Shown: in pieces, positions 49,538 to 59,308 of the stretch
How positions within the stretch are numbered: position 1 is the first letter of the stretch
Layout of the letters: every line of letters begins with the position of its first letter
Assembly (NCBI GenBank): GCA_963557785.1
Contig: CAUWBF010000001.1
Coordinates: 1 to 64,000 of the forward strand
DNA: 64,000 nt
Direction of reading: 5' to 3'
Origin: Merdicola sp963557785
Lineage (GTDB): Bacteria; Bacillota; Clostridia; TANB77; CAG-508
The notes under the pieces: generated by a model
Seen by the model: the letters and a program-made list of their open reading frames with translations, nothing else
Database searches by the model: none
Told to the model about the DNA's origin: nothing
Translations under genes and position numbers: made by a program

Positions 49538-50557
49538 GTGGGAAAAAAGAGAATTTTAACTGGTGATAGACCAACAGGAAGATTACACATAGGACATTAT
49601 TTTGGTTCTCTAAAAAAGAGAGTAGAAATGCAAGAAAGTGGGGAGTATGATCCATATATATTAATTGCAGATGTTCAAGCTTTAACAGATAACTTTAATA
49701 ATCCAGAAAAAGTTAGAAAAAATGTTAAAGAAGTTGCTATGGATTATTTATCAGTTGGAATTGATCCAAATAAAACAACTATTTATATACAATCTATGAT
49801 ACCAGAAACTGCAGAACTTACCGTGTATTATTCAAATCTAGTAACAATAGCAAGACTACAAAGAAATCCTACTGTAAAAACAGAAATAGCTCAAAAGAAA
49901 GAACTATTTGGAGAAAGCGTAACTTATGGATTTTTAGGATATCCTGTAAGTCAAGCAGCAGATATTACAACATTTGGAGGAGAATTAGTTCCAGTAGGTG
50001 AAGACCAATTACCATTAATTGAACAATGTAGAGAAATAGTAAGAAAATTTAATAGCATTTATGGAGATGTTCTAATAGAACCCGAAGCAGTACTTTCTAG
50101 TGGTAAAAGAATTAAAGGACTAGATGGTAATGAAAAAATGGGAAAATCTTTAGGAAATGCAATCTATTTATCAGATTCAGAAGAAGAAATTACAAAAAAG
50201 GTAATGAGTGCAGTTACAGATCCTAATAGAATAAGAAAAGATGATTTAGGAAATCCTGATAAATGTATGGTAGCATATTACCATGATTTATTTACAAATA
50301 AGGAAGATTATAAAACTGTATGTGAAGAATGTAGAGCAGGTGCAAGAGGATGTGTTGCTTGTAAAAAGCAATTGGCAGCAAATATAATAGAAACATTAAG
50401 ACCAATTAGAGAAAAAAGATCATATTATGAAGCACATCCAGAAATTGTAGACAAAATACTAATAGAAGGAACTGAAAAAGCAAGAAAAGTTGCAAAAGAG
50501 ACAATGAAAAAAGTTAAAGAAGCAATGAAATTAGATTATTTCGAAGATTATAAATAA
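49538..50557 (+). CDS. trpS: Tryptophanyl-tRNA synthetase
   Basis: 339 residues, class I aminoacyl-tRNA synthetase. The HIGH-like motif is GRLHIGHYFGSL, the KMSKS-like motif is KMGKSLGN, and the GEDQLPLIEQ region binds substrate. The start is GTG 49538, decided by AAAGGAGAG about 8 nt upstream. Its position between rpmA and obgE is unusual, because obgE normally follows rpmA directly. The insert C-x-x-C region (CEECRAGARGCVACKKQ) has four cysteines that may bind zinc. Confidence 0.96.
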   Translation: MGKKRILTGDRPTGRLHIGHYFGSLKKRVEMQESGEYDPYILIADVQALTDNFNNPEKVRKNVKEVAMDYLSVGIDPNKTTIYIQSMIPETAELTVYYSNLVTIARLQRNPTVKTEIAQKKELFGESVTYGFLGYPVSQAADITTFGGELVPVGEDQLPLIEQCREIVRKFNSIYGDVLIEPEAVLSSGKRIKGLDGNEKMGKSLGNAIYLSDSEEEITKKVMSAVTDPNRIRKDDLGNPDKCMVAYYHDLFTNKEDYKTVCEECRAGARGCVACKKQLAANIIETLRPIREKRSYYEAHPEIVDKILIEGTEKARKVAKETMKKVKEAMKLDYFEDYK

Positions 50558-50573
50558 AATTAGGAGATAAAGT

Positions 50574-51848
50574 ATGTATACAGATTATGCAAAAATTACT
50601 GTTAAATCCGGAGATGGAGGAAAAGGAGCAGTAACTTTTAGAAGAGAAAAATATGTAGCATCTGGTGGACCAGATGGTGGAGATGGCGGAAAAGGTGGAG
50701 ATATATATTTTATAGTTGACCAAGATGTAAATACTTTGGTAGATTTTAGATATAAAAGAAAATTCCACGCTGAAAATGGTCAAGATGGAAGCGGTTCACA
50801 TTGCTATGGAAAAAGTGGAGCTGATTTATATATAAAAGTACCATTAGGTACTATTATTAAAGATGCTGAAACAGGATATGTTGTAGCAGATTTATCCACA
50901 CCAGGACAAAAAGAACTTGTTTTGCCAGGTGGTAGAGGAGGAAAAGGAAACTCTCACTTTGCTACAGCTACTAGACAAGCACCTAGATTTGCTGGTGGAG
51001 GCGAAAAAGGAATAGAAAAAGAACTAATTCTAGAACTTAAATCACTAGCAGATGTAGGTTTATTAGGGTTTCCTAATGCAGGAAAATCAACTTTTCTATC
51101 AGTAGTAACATCTGCAAAACCTAAGATAGCAAATTATCAATTTACAACAATAAATCCAAACTTAGGAGTTGCAAAGAATGAATTTGGCGATAGTTTTGTA
51201 ATTGCTGATATACCAGGAATTATTGAAGGTGCAAGTGAAGGAGTAGGTCTTGGAATTCAATTTTTAAGACATGTTGAAAGAACTAGATTATTATTACACT
51301 TAATAGATGTTTCTGGATTCGAAGGAAGAAATCCTGTAGACGATTTTTATGCAATAAATAAAGAACTTGAAAAATATAGTGAAAAATTAAGTAAAAGAAA
51401 ACAGATAATTGTTGCAACTAAAATGGACTTAGTTCAAGATGAAACATTATGTAATGATTTAGAAAATTTAGCAAAAGAGAAAGATATGGAATTTTATAAG
51501 ATATCATCTGCTACTGGACAAGGAATAAAAGAACTTATGAAAAGAGTATCAGAATTACTTAAAGAATTACCAAAAGAAGATTTAATAGATATTTCAGAAA
51601 GAAAAGTATATACATTAGACGAAGACAAAGATGGATTTGAAATAAAAAGGGAAGATGGAATGTACGTAGTAGATGGACCAGCAGTACAAAGACTAATGTC
51701 TAGAGTAAATCTAGAAGATAATGAATCTTTCTATTACTTCCAAAAATGTTTAGATAGTTTAGGAGTAAACGAAGCATTAAAGAAAGCTGGAGTAAAAGAA
51801 GGAGATACTGTAGTAATAGTTGATTGGCAACTAGAATGGTATGATTAA
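50574..51848 (+). CDS. obgE: Obg-family GTPase (ObgE/CgtA)
   Basis: 424 residues: the glycine-rich N-terminal Obg domain (GDGGKGAVTFRREKYV, GGPDGGDGGKGGD), the G domain (GFPNAGKSTFLS, then DIPGIIEGA, then ATKMDL) and a C-terminal OCT domain (about 340-424). It acts in 50S assembly and stress responses, and affects sporulation in B. subtilis. RBS TTAGGAGA. Confidence 0.97.
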   Translation: MYTDYAKITVKSGDGGKGAVTFRREKYVASGGPDGGDGGKGGDIYFIVDQDVNTLVDFRYKRKFHAENGQDGSGSHCYGKSGADLYIKVPLGTIIKDAETGYVVADLSTPGQKELVLPGGRGGKGNSHFATATRQAPRFAGGGEKGIEKELILELKSLADVGLLGFPNAGKSTFLSVVTSAKPKIANYQFTTINPNLGVAKNEFGDSFVIADIPGIIEGASEGVGLGIQFLRHVERTRLLLHLIDVSGFEGRNPVDDFYAINKELEKYSEKLSKRKQIIVATKMDLVQDETLCNDLENLAKEKDMEFYKISSATGQGIKELMKRVSELLKELPKEDLIDISERKVYTLDEDKDGFEIKREDGMYVVDGPAVQRLMSRVNLEDNESFYYFQKCLDSLGVNEALKKAGVKEGDTVVIVDWQLEWYD

Positions 51849-51850
51849 TA

Positions 51851-51898
51851 TTGACATTATAAAACACCTGTTCTATAATAAGGATAGGTGATTTTTTT
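51851..51898 (+). promoter_or_regulatory. Promoter embedded in a terminator at the dinB start
   Basis: TTGACA (51851-51856), 17 bp, TATAAT (51874-51879) is a strong promoter. The same region forms a hairpin CACCTGTTCT (51865-51874) / AGGATAGGTG (51881-51890) followed by ATTTTTTT, an intrinsic terminator for obgE. The dinB RBS (AGGTG) lies in the 3' arm. The expected start of the internal promoter is about 51886, so its mRNA would lack the 5' arm. Confidence 0.6.
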
Positions 51899-53107
51899 AT
51901 GGAAAGAAAAATATTACATGTAGATGTAAATAATGCTTTTTTATCATGGACAGCAGTAGATATGTTAAAAAAAGGTGCTAAAGTAGATATTAGAACTATT
52001 CCATCTATAATAGGTGGAGATGAAAATAGTCGACATGGAATAGTTTTAGCCAAAAGCCCTATAGCTAAGCAGTTTGAAATAAAAACTGGAGAGCCAATTT
52101 ATTTTGCAAGAAAAAAATGTCCAAATATTCAAATATATAAAAGTGATTTTAATGTATATAAAAAGTATTCAAATGATTTATATAATTTATTACTAGAATA
52201 TACTGACAAAATAGAAAGATTTTCTATAGATGAATGTTTTCTTGATGTAACCCAATATCTAAATGGAAGAGATTTATTAGAAGTAGCATATGAAATAAGT
52301 AAAAGAGTAAGAGAAGAATTAAAATTCACTGTAAATATAGGAGTAGCACATAATAAACTTTTAGCAAAAATGGCATCAGACTTTCAAAAACCAAATAAAG
52401 TACATACTTTATTAAATGATAATGAAATACATGAAAAAATGTGGGTACTACCAATATCAGAGCTTTTTATGGTAGGTAAAAGAACGATTCCAAAATTATA
52501 TAATTTAGGAATAAAAACAATTGGAAATTTAGCAAAATATGATAAAAGTATATTAATTAAGAAATTTGGAAAATATGGAAAACAAATGTGGGAATATGCT
52601 AATGGAATAGATAATTCAAAAGTTGAGTATATAAAGCAAGAGCCAAAAGGAATAGGAAATTCTATAACATTATCACAAGATATAACGAACCTAGAAAAAT
52701 TAGATGAAATATTATTAGCTCTAACAGAACAAGTTGCATACAGATTAAGAAAATATCATTTATTTGCGCAAGTTGTTAGTGTTCAAATAAAAAACAGTGA
52801 ATTTAAAGTATATTCACATCAAAGGAAAATAGATTATCCTGAAAATACCACAAAAGGGATATATAATATAGCAAAAGACTTATTAAGAGAACTGTATAAA
52901 GGAGAATCAATAAGACTTATTGGAGTTAGAGTAGAAAAATTATCTAATGAGAATGAAGTACAACTTAGCCTTTTTAGTTCAGATGATAATAAAAAACAGG
53001 AAAAATTAGATAAAACATTAGATTTATTAAAAGAAAAATATGGAAATGAAGCTATAACCAGAGCAGGAAAAATGAATATAGATAAAATGATAAATTTAAA
53101 AGAATAG
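51899..53107 (+). CDS. dinB: Y-family DNA polymerase (DinB/Pol IV-like)
   Basis: 402 residues: the palm motif VDVNNAFLSW with catalytic Asp, then SIDECFLDV with the second Asp/Glu pair, a thumb HhH region and a C-terminal little-finger domain (about 240-350). It carries out translesion synthesis. RBS AGGTG 8 nt upstream is part of the hairpin described above. The final part of the protein (VQLSLFS) resembles the beta-clamp-binding motif QLSLF. Confidence 0.93.
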   Translation: MERKILHVDVNNAFLSWTAVDMLKKGAKVDIRTIPSIIGGDENSRHGIVLAKSPIAKQFEIKTGEPIYFARKKCPNIQIYKSDFNVYKKYSNDLYNLLLEYTDKIERFSIDECFLDVTQYLNGRDLLEVAYEISKRVREELKFTVNIGVAHNKLLAKMASDFQKPNKVHTLLNDNEIHEKMWVLPISELFMVGKRTIPKLYNLGIKTIGNLAKYDKSILIKKFGKYGKQMWEYANGIDNSKVEYIKQEPKGIGNSITLSQDITNLEKLDEILLALTEQVAYRLRKYHLFAQVVSVQIKNSEFKVYSHQRKIDYPENTTKGIYNIAKDLLRELYKGESIRLIGVRVEKLSNENEVQLSLFSSDDNKKQEKLDKTLDLLKEKYGNEAITRAGKMNIDKMINLKE

Positions 53108-53167
53108 TGTTGCAAAAAAATAGTATATATTATAAGATAAATAAAAAATAAGAGATGGAGAATAAAT

Positions 53168-54019
53168 ATGACTGAAATAATAGATGGAAAACAATTAGCC
53201 AAAACTATCAAAAGTAATTTAAAAGAGGAAGTTGATTTATTAAAAGAAAAAGGAATAAATCCAAAACTTGCTGTAATTTTAGTAGGAAATGATCCAGCAT
53301 CACAAGTATATGTAAAAAATAAAAATAAAGCCTGCGAAGCAACAGGTGTTGAATTTGAAGAATATGTTTTAAAAGAAGAAACTACAATGGAAGAACTATT
53401 AGAGATAATACATAAACTAAATGCTAGAGAAGATGTAAATGGAATATTATTACAAAGTCCATTACCAAGACATTTAGATATTAATGTAGCATTTAGAGAA
53501 ATTACTCCTGAAAAAGATGTTGATGGTTTCCATCCTATAAATATTGGAAAATTAACACTTGGACAAGATACTTTTGTAGCATGCACACCATACGGAGTTA
53601 TGAGAATGTTAGATTCATATGGAATAGATATACAAGGAAAAAATGCCGTAATAATAGGAAGAAGTAATATTGTGGGAAAACCACTTATCCAATGTTTATT
53701 ATCTAAAAATGCAACAGTTACTGTATGTCATTCTAAAACTCAAAATATAAAAGAAATAACAAAAAATGCAGATATATTAATAGCTGCACTTGGAAAAGCA
53801 AAATTTGTTACAGAAGATATGGTAAAGGATAATGCTGTTGTTATTGATGTTGGAATAAATAGAATGGACAATGGTAAGATTGTAGGAGATGTTGATTTTG
53901 AGAATGTATCAAAAAAAGCATCATACATAACACCAGTTCCAGGGGGAGTTGGACCAATGACTATAGCAATGCTTATGGAAAATGTGGTTAAAGCAACAAA
54001 ACAACAAAAATTAAAATAG
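53168..54019 (+). CDS. folD: Bifunctional methylenetetrahydrofolate dehydrogenase/cyclohydrolase
   Basis: 283 residues with both FolD signatures: VYVKNKNKACEATGV (catalytic Lys/Tyr region), LLQSPLPRH, and the NADP-binding IIGRSNIVGKP; GGVGPMTIAML closes. It interconverts 5,10-methylene-, methenyl- and formyl-tetrahydrofolate for one-carbon metabolism. RBS GATGGAGAA. dprA follows after a terminator. Confidence 0.97.
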   Translation: MTEIIDGKQLAKTIKSNLKEEVDLLKEKGINPKLAVILVGNDPASQVYVKNKNKACEATGVEFEEYVLKEETTMEELLEIIHKLNAREDVNGILLQSPLPRHLDINVAFREITPEKDVDGFHPINIGKLTLGQDTFVACTPYGVMRMLDSYGIDIQGKNAVIIGRSNIVGKPLIQCLLSKNATVTVCHSKTQNIKEITKNADILIAALGKAKFVTEDMVKDNAVVIDVGINRMDNGKIVGDVDFENVSKKASYITPVPGGVGPMTIAMLMENVVKATKQQKLK

Positions 54020-54028
54020 TATATAAAT

Positions 54029-54060
54029 GAAGGGGGATTTGATATCCCTCTTATTTTTTT
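54029..54060 (+). terminator. Terminator after folD
   Basis: AGGGGGAT (54031-54038) pairs with ATCCCTC(T) (54044-54051) imperfectly, then ATTTTTTT. Confidence 0.75.
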
Positions 54061-54086
54061 ATAAAAATAAATTGGAGGTTTATGTT

Positions 54087-54950
54087 ATGGACGAAAGAAT
54101 TTATTGGATATGGCTTAGTAGAATACCAAATATAGGGATAAAAAAATTTAATATTCTAATAAATAAATATAAAAGTATTGATAATATATGGAAACTAAAA
54201 AAAGAAGATTTAGAAAGAAACAAAGGAATTGGAGAAAAAACTATATCAGAATTATTAGATGAAAGATATAGAATTGGTTTAAATAAATATTTAGAATATA
54301 TAATAAAAAATAAAATAGAATTAATAGGAATAAACAACGAAAAATATCCAAAAGGACTGAAACAAATTTATGACCCACCATTAATGATATTTGCGAGAGG
54401 AAATATAGAAGTTTTAAAAGACATAAATTCTATAGCCATGGTTGGTGGAAGAAATTGCAGTGAATACGGAAAGAAAATTGCCTTAGAATTGTCAGAATTT
54501 TTATCAAAAAGAACAATAAATATAGTAAGTGGATTAGCAAGAGGAATAGATACATATTCACATATTGGTTGTTTAAAAGGAGTAGGAAAAGCTATTGCAG
54601 TTCTTGGAAGCGGATTAAATGAATTATATCCAAAAGAGAATACTAAACTTGCACAAGAAATTATATATAGTGGAGGTATAATAATATCTGAATATGGTTT
54701 AGGAGTAAAACCTAGTAAGTTAAATTTTCCTGCAAGAAATAGAATAATAAGTGCATTAAGTAACAAGATAGTTGTAATAGAAGCTAGAAAAAATAGTGGA
54801 AGTATTATTACAGCAGATTATGCATTAGATCAAGGAAAGGAAATATATGCAGTTCCAGGAAATATTAATAGTAAACTATCAGAAGGGTCAAATGAATTAA
54901 TAAAAGAAGGAGCTAATATACTTACAAATTATGAAGATTTATTATATTGA
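54087..54950 (+). CDS. dprA: DNA processing protein DprA
   Basis: 287 residues. An N-terminal helical (SAM/HhH-like) part is followed by a Rossmann fold with MVGGRNCSEYGKK, VSGLARGIDTYSHIG and SLLSEGSNELIKEG-type features (here KLSEGSNELIKEG). DprA loads RecA on incoming single-stranded DNA in competent cells. ATG 54087 follows GGAGG by 8 nt; a longer frame from 54027 would run through the folD terminator. Confidence 0.93.
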   Translation: MDERIYWIWLSRIPNIGIKKFNILINKYKSIDNIWKLKKEDLERNKGIGEKTISELLDERYRIGLNKYLEYIIKNKIELIGINNEKYPKGLKQIYDPPLMIFARGNIEVLKDINSIAMVGGRNCSEYGKKIALELSEFLSKRTINIVSGLARGIDTYSHIGCLKGVGKAIAVLGSGLNELYPKENTKLAQEIIYSGGIIISEYGLGVKPSKLNFPARNRIISALSNKIVVIEARKNSGSIITADYALDQGKEIYAVPGNINSKLSEGSNELIKEGANILTNYEDLLY

Positions 54951-55044
54951 TATAAATATTAAAAATTAATTAAAAAGCTTTATCTTTTTCAATTTTTATA
55001 ATATAATAACTGTGTTAACTTTTAAATTCTAAGGAGGATGAAAA

Positions 55045-57801
55045 ATGGGTAACAAAAGAAGTAGTAGAAGTAAACATGAAAAGGTTGACACAGAAATAGA
55101 TAAAACAAGAAAGTATACAATAAAAACTAAAACAAGTAAAAATGGTAAATCTAAAAAGAAAGCAAAAAAACATCCAATCTTAAGAAAAATAATTAAAACA
55201 ATTATTATATTAACAATAATTTTATTAATTATTGGTGCAGGCGTATTTGCAGGAATATTCTTTGGATTATTTGGAGGAGATTTTAAGATAACGAAAGACG
55301 ACCTTCTAATAAACAAGAATAATTCTATAGTAAAAGATTCAAGTGGTAATGTTATTGCAAATCTTGCAGGTGATGAAAACAGAAAAATCATATCAATGGA
55401 TGAAATGCCAGATTATTTACCAAAAGCTTTTATTTCTATAGAAGACGAACGATTCTATAAACATCAAGGAGTAGATATAAAAAGAACAGCAGCAGCAACA
55501 GTTACATATGTTTTTAATAGAGGAAGTTCTTCATTTGGAGGAAGTACAATTACTCAACAGTTAGTAAAAAACTTAACTAACGAAAAAGACGATTCAGGAT
55601 TAGCAGGTATTACAAGAAAAGTAAAAGAAATGTCTAAAGCTTATCAAGTAGAAAGATTAATATCTAAAGATCAAGTATTAGAACTATACTTAAATTTAAT
55701 TTTCTTAGGGGATAAGGCCTATGGTGTAGAAGTTGCATCACAATACTATTTTTCTAAATCAGCAAAAGATTTAAGTCTAGCAGAATCAGCTTTCTTAGCT
55801 GGAATAAATCATATACCAAACGGATATAAACCTTTTGAAGAATATTCAAATAAAGATAATGCAGAAGAATTAAAGACTAATATGAAAGAAAAAATAAACA
55901 AAAGAACAAAAACAGTTCTATCTAAAATGAAAGAATTAGGATATATAAAGGATGAAGAATACAATACAGCAGTTGAAGAAGTAAACAATGGTTTAGCATT
56001 TAATAAAGGAACGATAACAACTGGAAGTTCTGCATATTCATACCATACAGCAGCAACGATAAGTCAAGTAAAAAAAGACTTAATGGAAAAGAATGGATGG
56101 AACGAAGAATTTGCTGATTTCAATTTAAGAAATAATGGATATGTAATTTATTCTACACAAGATTCTAATATACAATCTCAAATGGAAACTGTATTTAGAG
56201 ACGATAAATATGTAAGAAGCACAAAGACAAAAAGTGGAGAAACTGAATATACACAAGCAGGAATGGCAATAATAGATCATTCAACAGGAAAAGTTGTAGG
56301 AGTTATGGGAGGACTTGGCTCATCTTCAAATGCTTCAGGTTTAAACAGAGCTACACAATCATATAGACAAACAGGTTCATCTATGAAACCAATAGCAGTT
56401 GTTGCTCCAGGATTAGAAAAAGGAGTATTAACGGCTGGAACAGTATACGATGATAGCTATACAGTATTTCCAGGAGGATATGATCCAAAGAACTACAACA
56501 AATATATGGGACCTATAACAATAAGAGATGCCTTAGAAACATCACAAAATATTCCACAATTAAAGGCTATGTTTGAAATAGAACCAATAAATTCAATTAA
56601 ATTTTTAAGACAAATAGGATTAACAAAATTAGTTACATCAAGCGAAAACGCAAAGCTAAATGATGAAAACTTATCATTAGCACTTGGAGGTATTACAAAT
56701 GGAGTTTCACCATTAGAAATGGCAGCAGCATATGCAACTATTGCAAATGATGGTGAATATATAACACCAATATTCTATACAAAAGTAGAAGATAAAAACG
56801 GAAAAACTATTATAGAGCCAACCCAAGAAAGACATAGGGTTTTAAGCGAACAAAATGCATATATTTTAAAATCATTATTAACAGAACCAGTAGTAGGAAG
56901 TAGTGGTACAGCATCATATTGTAAAATTAGTGGAATAGATGTTGCTGCAAAAACAGGAACAACCAATGAAGATAAAGATAGATGGCTTTGTGGATTTACC
57001 CCATACTATGCAGCTGCAACTTGGTATGGATATGATGATCCAAAAGAAGTAAAATATTCAGGAAAACCATCAAATCCAGCAGGTGCTTTATGGTCAGCAA
57101 TTATGAAGAATATTCATAAAGGATTAGATAGTAAAAAATTTATACAACCAGATGGAATTGTGAGAGCTACAATATGTAAAGATACAGGACTATTAGCTAC
57201 AGATACATGTACTAATAAATATACAGAAATATTTGTTAAAGGTACAGAACCAACAGAATCATGTACGGGTTCTGTAACAGTAAAAGTTTGTACAGAAACA
57301 GGAATGTTAGCAAATGAGTATTGTACATCTACTGAAGATAGAACTTATACTATAAAACCACCAAAAGAGCAAAATGCAAAATGGACATCTAATTATGGTG
57401 ATAGATATAGTTATCCACCAACAGAATCATGTACAACTCATACAAAACCAGCAGATACTGTAAAACCAGAAATAAAATTAAAAGGTAAGGAAACAATTAC
57501 ATTAAAATTAAATGAAAAATATGTAGATCCAGGAGCAACAGCAACTGATGATACAGATGGAGATATAACATCAAAAATAGTAATAGATATTTCAAAAGTA
57601 GATGTTAAGAAAGTTGGAACATATACAGTAACATATACAGTAACTGATTCAGCTGGAAATACAACAACAAAAACTAGAACAGTAAAAGTAGTGGACGAAG
57701 AAGAACCAGAAGAACCAAGTACACCATCAGAAGGAGAAGGCTCAGGAACAGAAAACCCAGGTACACCTTCAGAGGGAGAAGGCTCAGAAACGGAAGAATA
57801 A
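55045..57801 (+). CDS. Class A penicillin-binding protein (PBP1A-like) with Ig-like C-terminal domain
   Basis: 918 residues. A basic cytoplasmic tail and one transmembrane helix (about 50-76) precede the GT51 glycosyltransferase (about 95-290; E133-D-E-R-F-Y, GGSTITQQLVKN). The transpeptidase domain (about 390-700) has S445-S-M-K448, S500-Q-N502 and K636-T-G-T639, all intact. A Cys-rich stretch (about 710-790, CKDTG, CTETGMLANEYC) follows, then an Ig-like DUF5011-type domain (about 807-885, VDPGATATDD) and a Glu/Pro/Gly/Ser tail of imperfect repeats. It polymerises and crosslinks peptidoglycan. A TTTATC/TATAAT pair at 54979-55007 may be its promoter. Confidence 0.95.
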   Translation: MGNKRSSRSKHEKVDTEIDKTRKYTIKTKTSKNGKSKKKAKKHPILRKIIKTIIILTIILLIIGAGVFAGIFFGLFGGDFKITKDDLLINKNNSIVKDSSGNVIANLAGDENRKIISMDEMPDYLPKAFISIEDERFYKHQGVDIKRTAAATVTYVFNRGSSSFGGSTITQQLVKNLTNEKDDSGLAGITRKVKEMSKAYQVERLISKDQVLELYLNLIFLGDKAYGVEVASQYYFSKSAKDLSLAESAFLAGINHIPNGYKPFEEYSNKDNAEELKTNMKEKINKRTKTVLSKMKELGYIKDEEYNTAVEEVNNGLAFNKGTITTGSSAYSYHTAATISQVKKDLMEKNGWNEEFADFNLRNNGYVIYSTQDSNIQSQMETVFRDDKYVRSTKTKSGETEYTQAGMAIIDHSTGKVVGVMGGLGSSSNASGLNRATQSYRQTGSSMKPIAVVAPGLEKGVLTAGTVYDDSYTVFPGGYDPKNYNKYMGPITIRDALETSQNIPQLKAMFEIEPINSIKFLRQIGLTKLVTSSENAKLNDENLSLALGGITNGVSPLEMAAAYATIANDGEYITPIFYTKVEDKNGKTIIEPTQERHRVLSEQNAYILKSLLTEPVVGSSGTASYCKISGIDVAAKTGTTNEDKDRWLCGFTPYYAAATWYGYDDPKEVKYSGKPSNPAGALWSAIMKNIHKGLDSKKFIQPDGIVRATICKDTGLLATDTCTNKYTEIFVKGTEPTESCTGSVTVKVCTETGMLANEYCTSTEDRTYTIKPPKEQNAKWTSNYGDRYSYPPTESCTTHTKPADTVKPEIKLKGKETITLKLNEKYVDPGATATDDTDGDITSKIVIDISKVDVKKVGTYTVTYTVTDSAGNTTTKTRTVKVVDEEEPEEPSTPSEGEGSGTENPGTPSEGEGSETEE

Positions 57802-57809
57802 TTAAGTTT

Positions 57810-57840
57810 ATATGGGCGAGAAAATTAATCTTGCCCATAT
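57810..57840 (+). other. 12-bp hairpin between the PBP gene and cysS
   Basis: ATATGGGCGAGA (57810-57821) / TCTTGCCCATAT (57829-57840), twelve pairs with one G-U. No T run follows, so it may be an attenuating or protective hairpin. It does not match a T-box leader, which would be the usual regulator of cysS. Confidence 0.5.
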
Positions 57841-57868
57841 GTATTATATTGTATAAAGGAGAAACAAT

Positions 57869-59251
57869 ATGAAATTGCATTTTTTTAATACACTTACAAG
57901 AGAAAAAGAAGAATTTATACCAATAGATTCAAAAGAAGTAAGAATTTATTCTTGCGGACCAACAGTATATTATTTTGCTCATATAGGTAACTTAAGAGCT
58001 TATCTTTTTATGGATAATTTAAGAAGAGTTTTAGAATATAATGGATATAAATTAAAACATGTTATGAACATAACAGATGTTGGACATTTAGTATCAGATG
58101 CAGATGAAGGCGAAGATAAAATGCTTAAAGCTGCCAAAAGAGAAAATAAAGATCCATTTCAAATAGCAGAATTTTATATGAATGCGTTTCTAAAAGATAT
58201 TGATAAATTAAATATTCAAAGACCAGAAATAATAGCAAGAGCAACAGAACATATAGATATTATGGAAGAATATGTTAAAAAAATTATAGAGAATGGTTAT
58301 ACTTATCAAAGTGAAGATACAATTTATTTTGATACATCAAAACTAGATAAATATGGAGTACTTTCTAATAGAAATATTGAAGAACAAAAAGCTGGTGCAA
58401 GAGTAGAATTTGATGAAAATAAAAAAAATATTTCAGACTTTGCCTTATGGATAAAAGCACCAGAAAACCATATTATGAAATGGGATTCATTCTTTGGAAA
58501 ATGTTATCCAGGTTGGCATTTAGAGTGTTCAGCAATGGGATATAAATATTTAGGAGATCACTTTGACATACATACAGGTGGAATAGATCATATTCCAATT
58601 CACCATGAAAATGAAATTGCACAAAGTAAAGGTTTTTCAGGAAAGATTCCAGCAAATTATTGGATGCATGTAGACTTCTTAACAGTAGATGGTGGAAAAA
58701 TGTCAAAAAGCTTAAATAATTTATATACTCTAAGTGATTTAAAAGAAAAAGGATATGATCCATTAGTTTATAGAATGTTTAATTTTGGTTCTAATTATAG
58801 AAATAAAATTAATTTTACTTGGGAAGCTATGAATGCAGCAAAGGTTGCATTGGCAAGATTAAAAGAGGGATATAAAAAACATAATGAAGGAATAGAAGAT
58901 GTTGAAGATTCTATAATAAATGAATATGAAGAAAAATTCCATGAAGCAATAAATGATGATTTAAATATGCCAGTAGCAATGAGTGTTGTATGGGATGTAA
59001 TAAAAAATCCTATAAAATCTAAAAAATTTGCAAAACTACTATTAAAGTTTGATACAGTATTAGGATTAGAAATAGATAAAGAAAATGAAAAAGAAGAAAT
59101 ACCAGATGAAATAAAAGAACTTTTAGAAAAGAGAAAAGTAGCTAGAGAAAATAAAGATTGGAACTTATCAGATACATTAAGAGATGAAATAAAAGAAAAA
59201 GGATATATAGTAAAAGACAGTAAAGATGGAATGCAAGTAGAAAAACTTTAA
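57869..59251 (+). CDS. cysS: Cysteinyl-tRNA synthetase
   Basis: 460 residues. The zinc-binding SCGPTVYYFAHIGNLRAYL includes the HIGH-like motif, ECSAMG and HHENEIAQ carry further zinc ligands, and the KMSKS motif is GGKMSKSLNN. It charges tRNA-Cys. The C-terminus (RENKDWNLSDTLRDEIKEKG) is typical. RBS AAAGGAGA. Confidence 0.97.
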   Translation: MKLHFFNTLTREKEEFIPIDSKEVRIYSCGPTVYYFAHIGNLRAYLFMDNLRRVLEYNGYKLKHVMNITDVGHLVSDADEGEDKMLKAAKRENKDPFQIAEFYMNAFLKDIDKLNIQRPEIIARATEHIDIMEEYVKKIIENGYTYQSEDTIYFDTSKLDKYGVLSNRNIEEQKAGARVEFDENKKNISDFALWIKAPENHIMKWDSFFGKCYPGWHLECSAMGYKYLGDHFDIHTGGIDHIPIHHENEIAQSKGFSGKIPANYWMHVDFLTVDGGKMSKSLNNLYTLSDLKEKGYDPLVYRMFNFGSNYRNKINFTWEAMNAAKVALARLKEGYKKHNEGIEDVEDSIINEYEEKFHEAINDDLNMPVAMSVVWDVIKNPIKSKKFAKLLLKFDTVLGLEIDKENEKEEIPDEIKELLEKRKVARENKDWNLSDTLRDEIKEKGYIVKDSKDGMQVEKL

Positions 59252-59258
59252 AAAAGTA

Positions 59259-59287
59259 TTGCAGAATATGGAAAAATCTGATATAAT
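59259..59287 (+). promoter_or_regulatory. Promoter of rpsB-tsf
   Basis: TTGCAG (59259-59264), 17 bp, TATAAT (59282-59287) with extended TGA. Confidence 0.75.
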
Positions 59288-59308
59288 ACTAACGTTGTAT
59301 AAAAAACA

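Noticed and set aside
52834..53586. Minus-strand frame spanning the dinB-folD junction
   Set aside because: It overlaps two certain genes on the other strand and has no RBS.
57715..57800. Near-identical sequence repeats as a CRISPR-like array
   Set aside because: These are two imperfect copies encoding the TPSEGEGS tail of the penicillin-binding protein, without spacers.
57810..57868. T-box leader upstream of cysS
   Set aside because: Only a single hairpin is present; no specifier loop, T-box sequence or antiterminator is visible.
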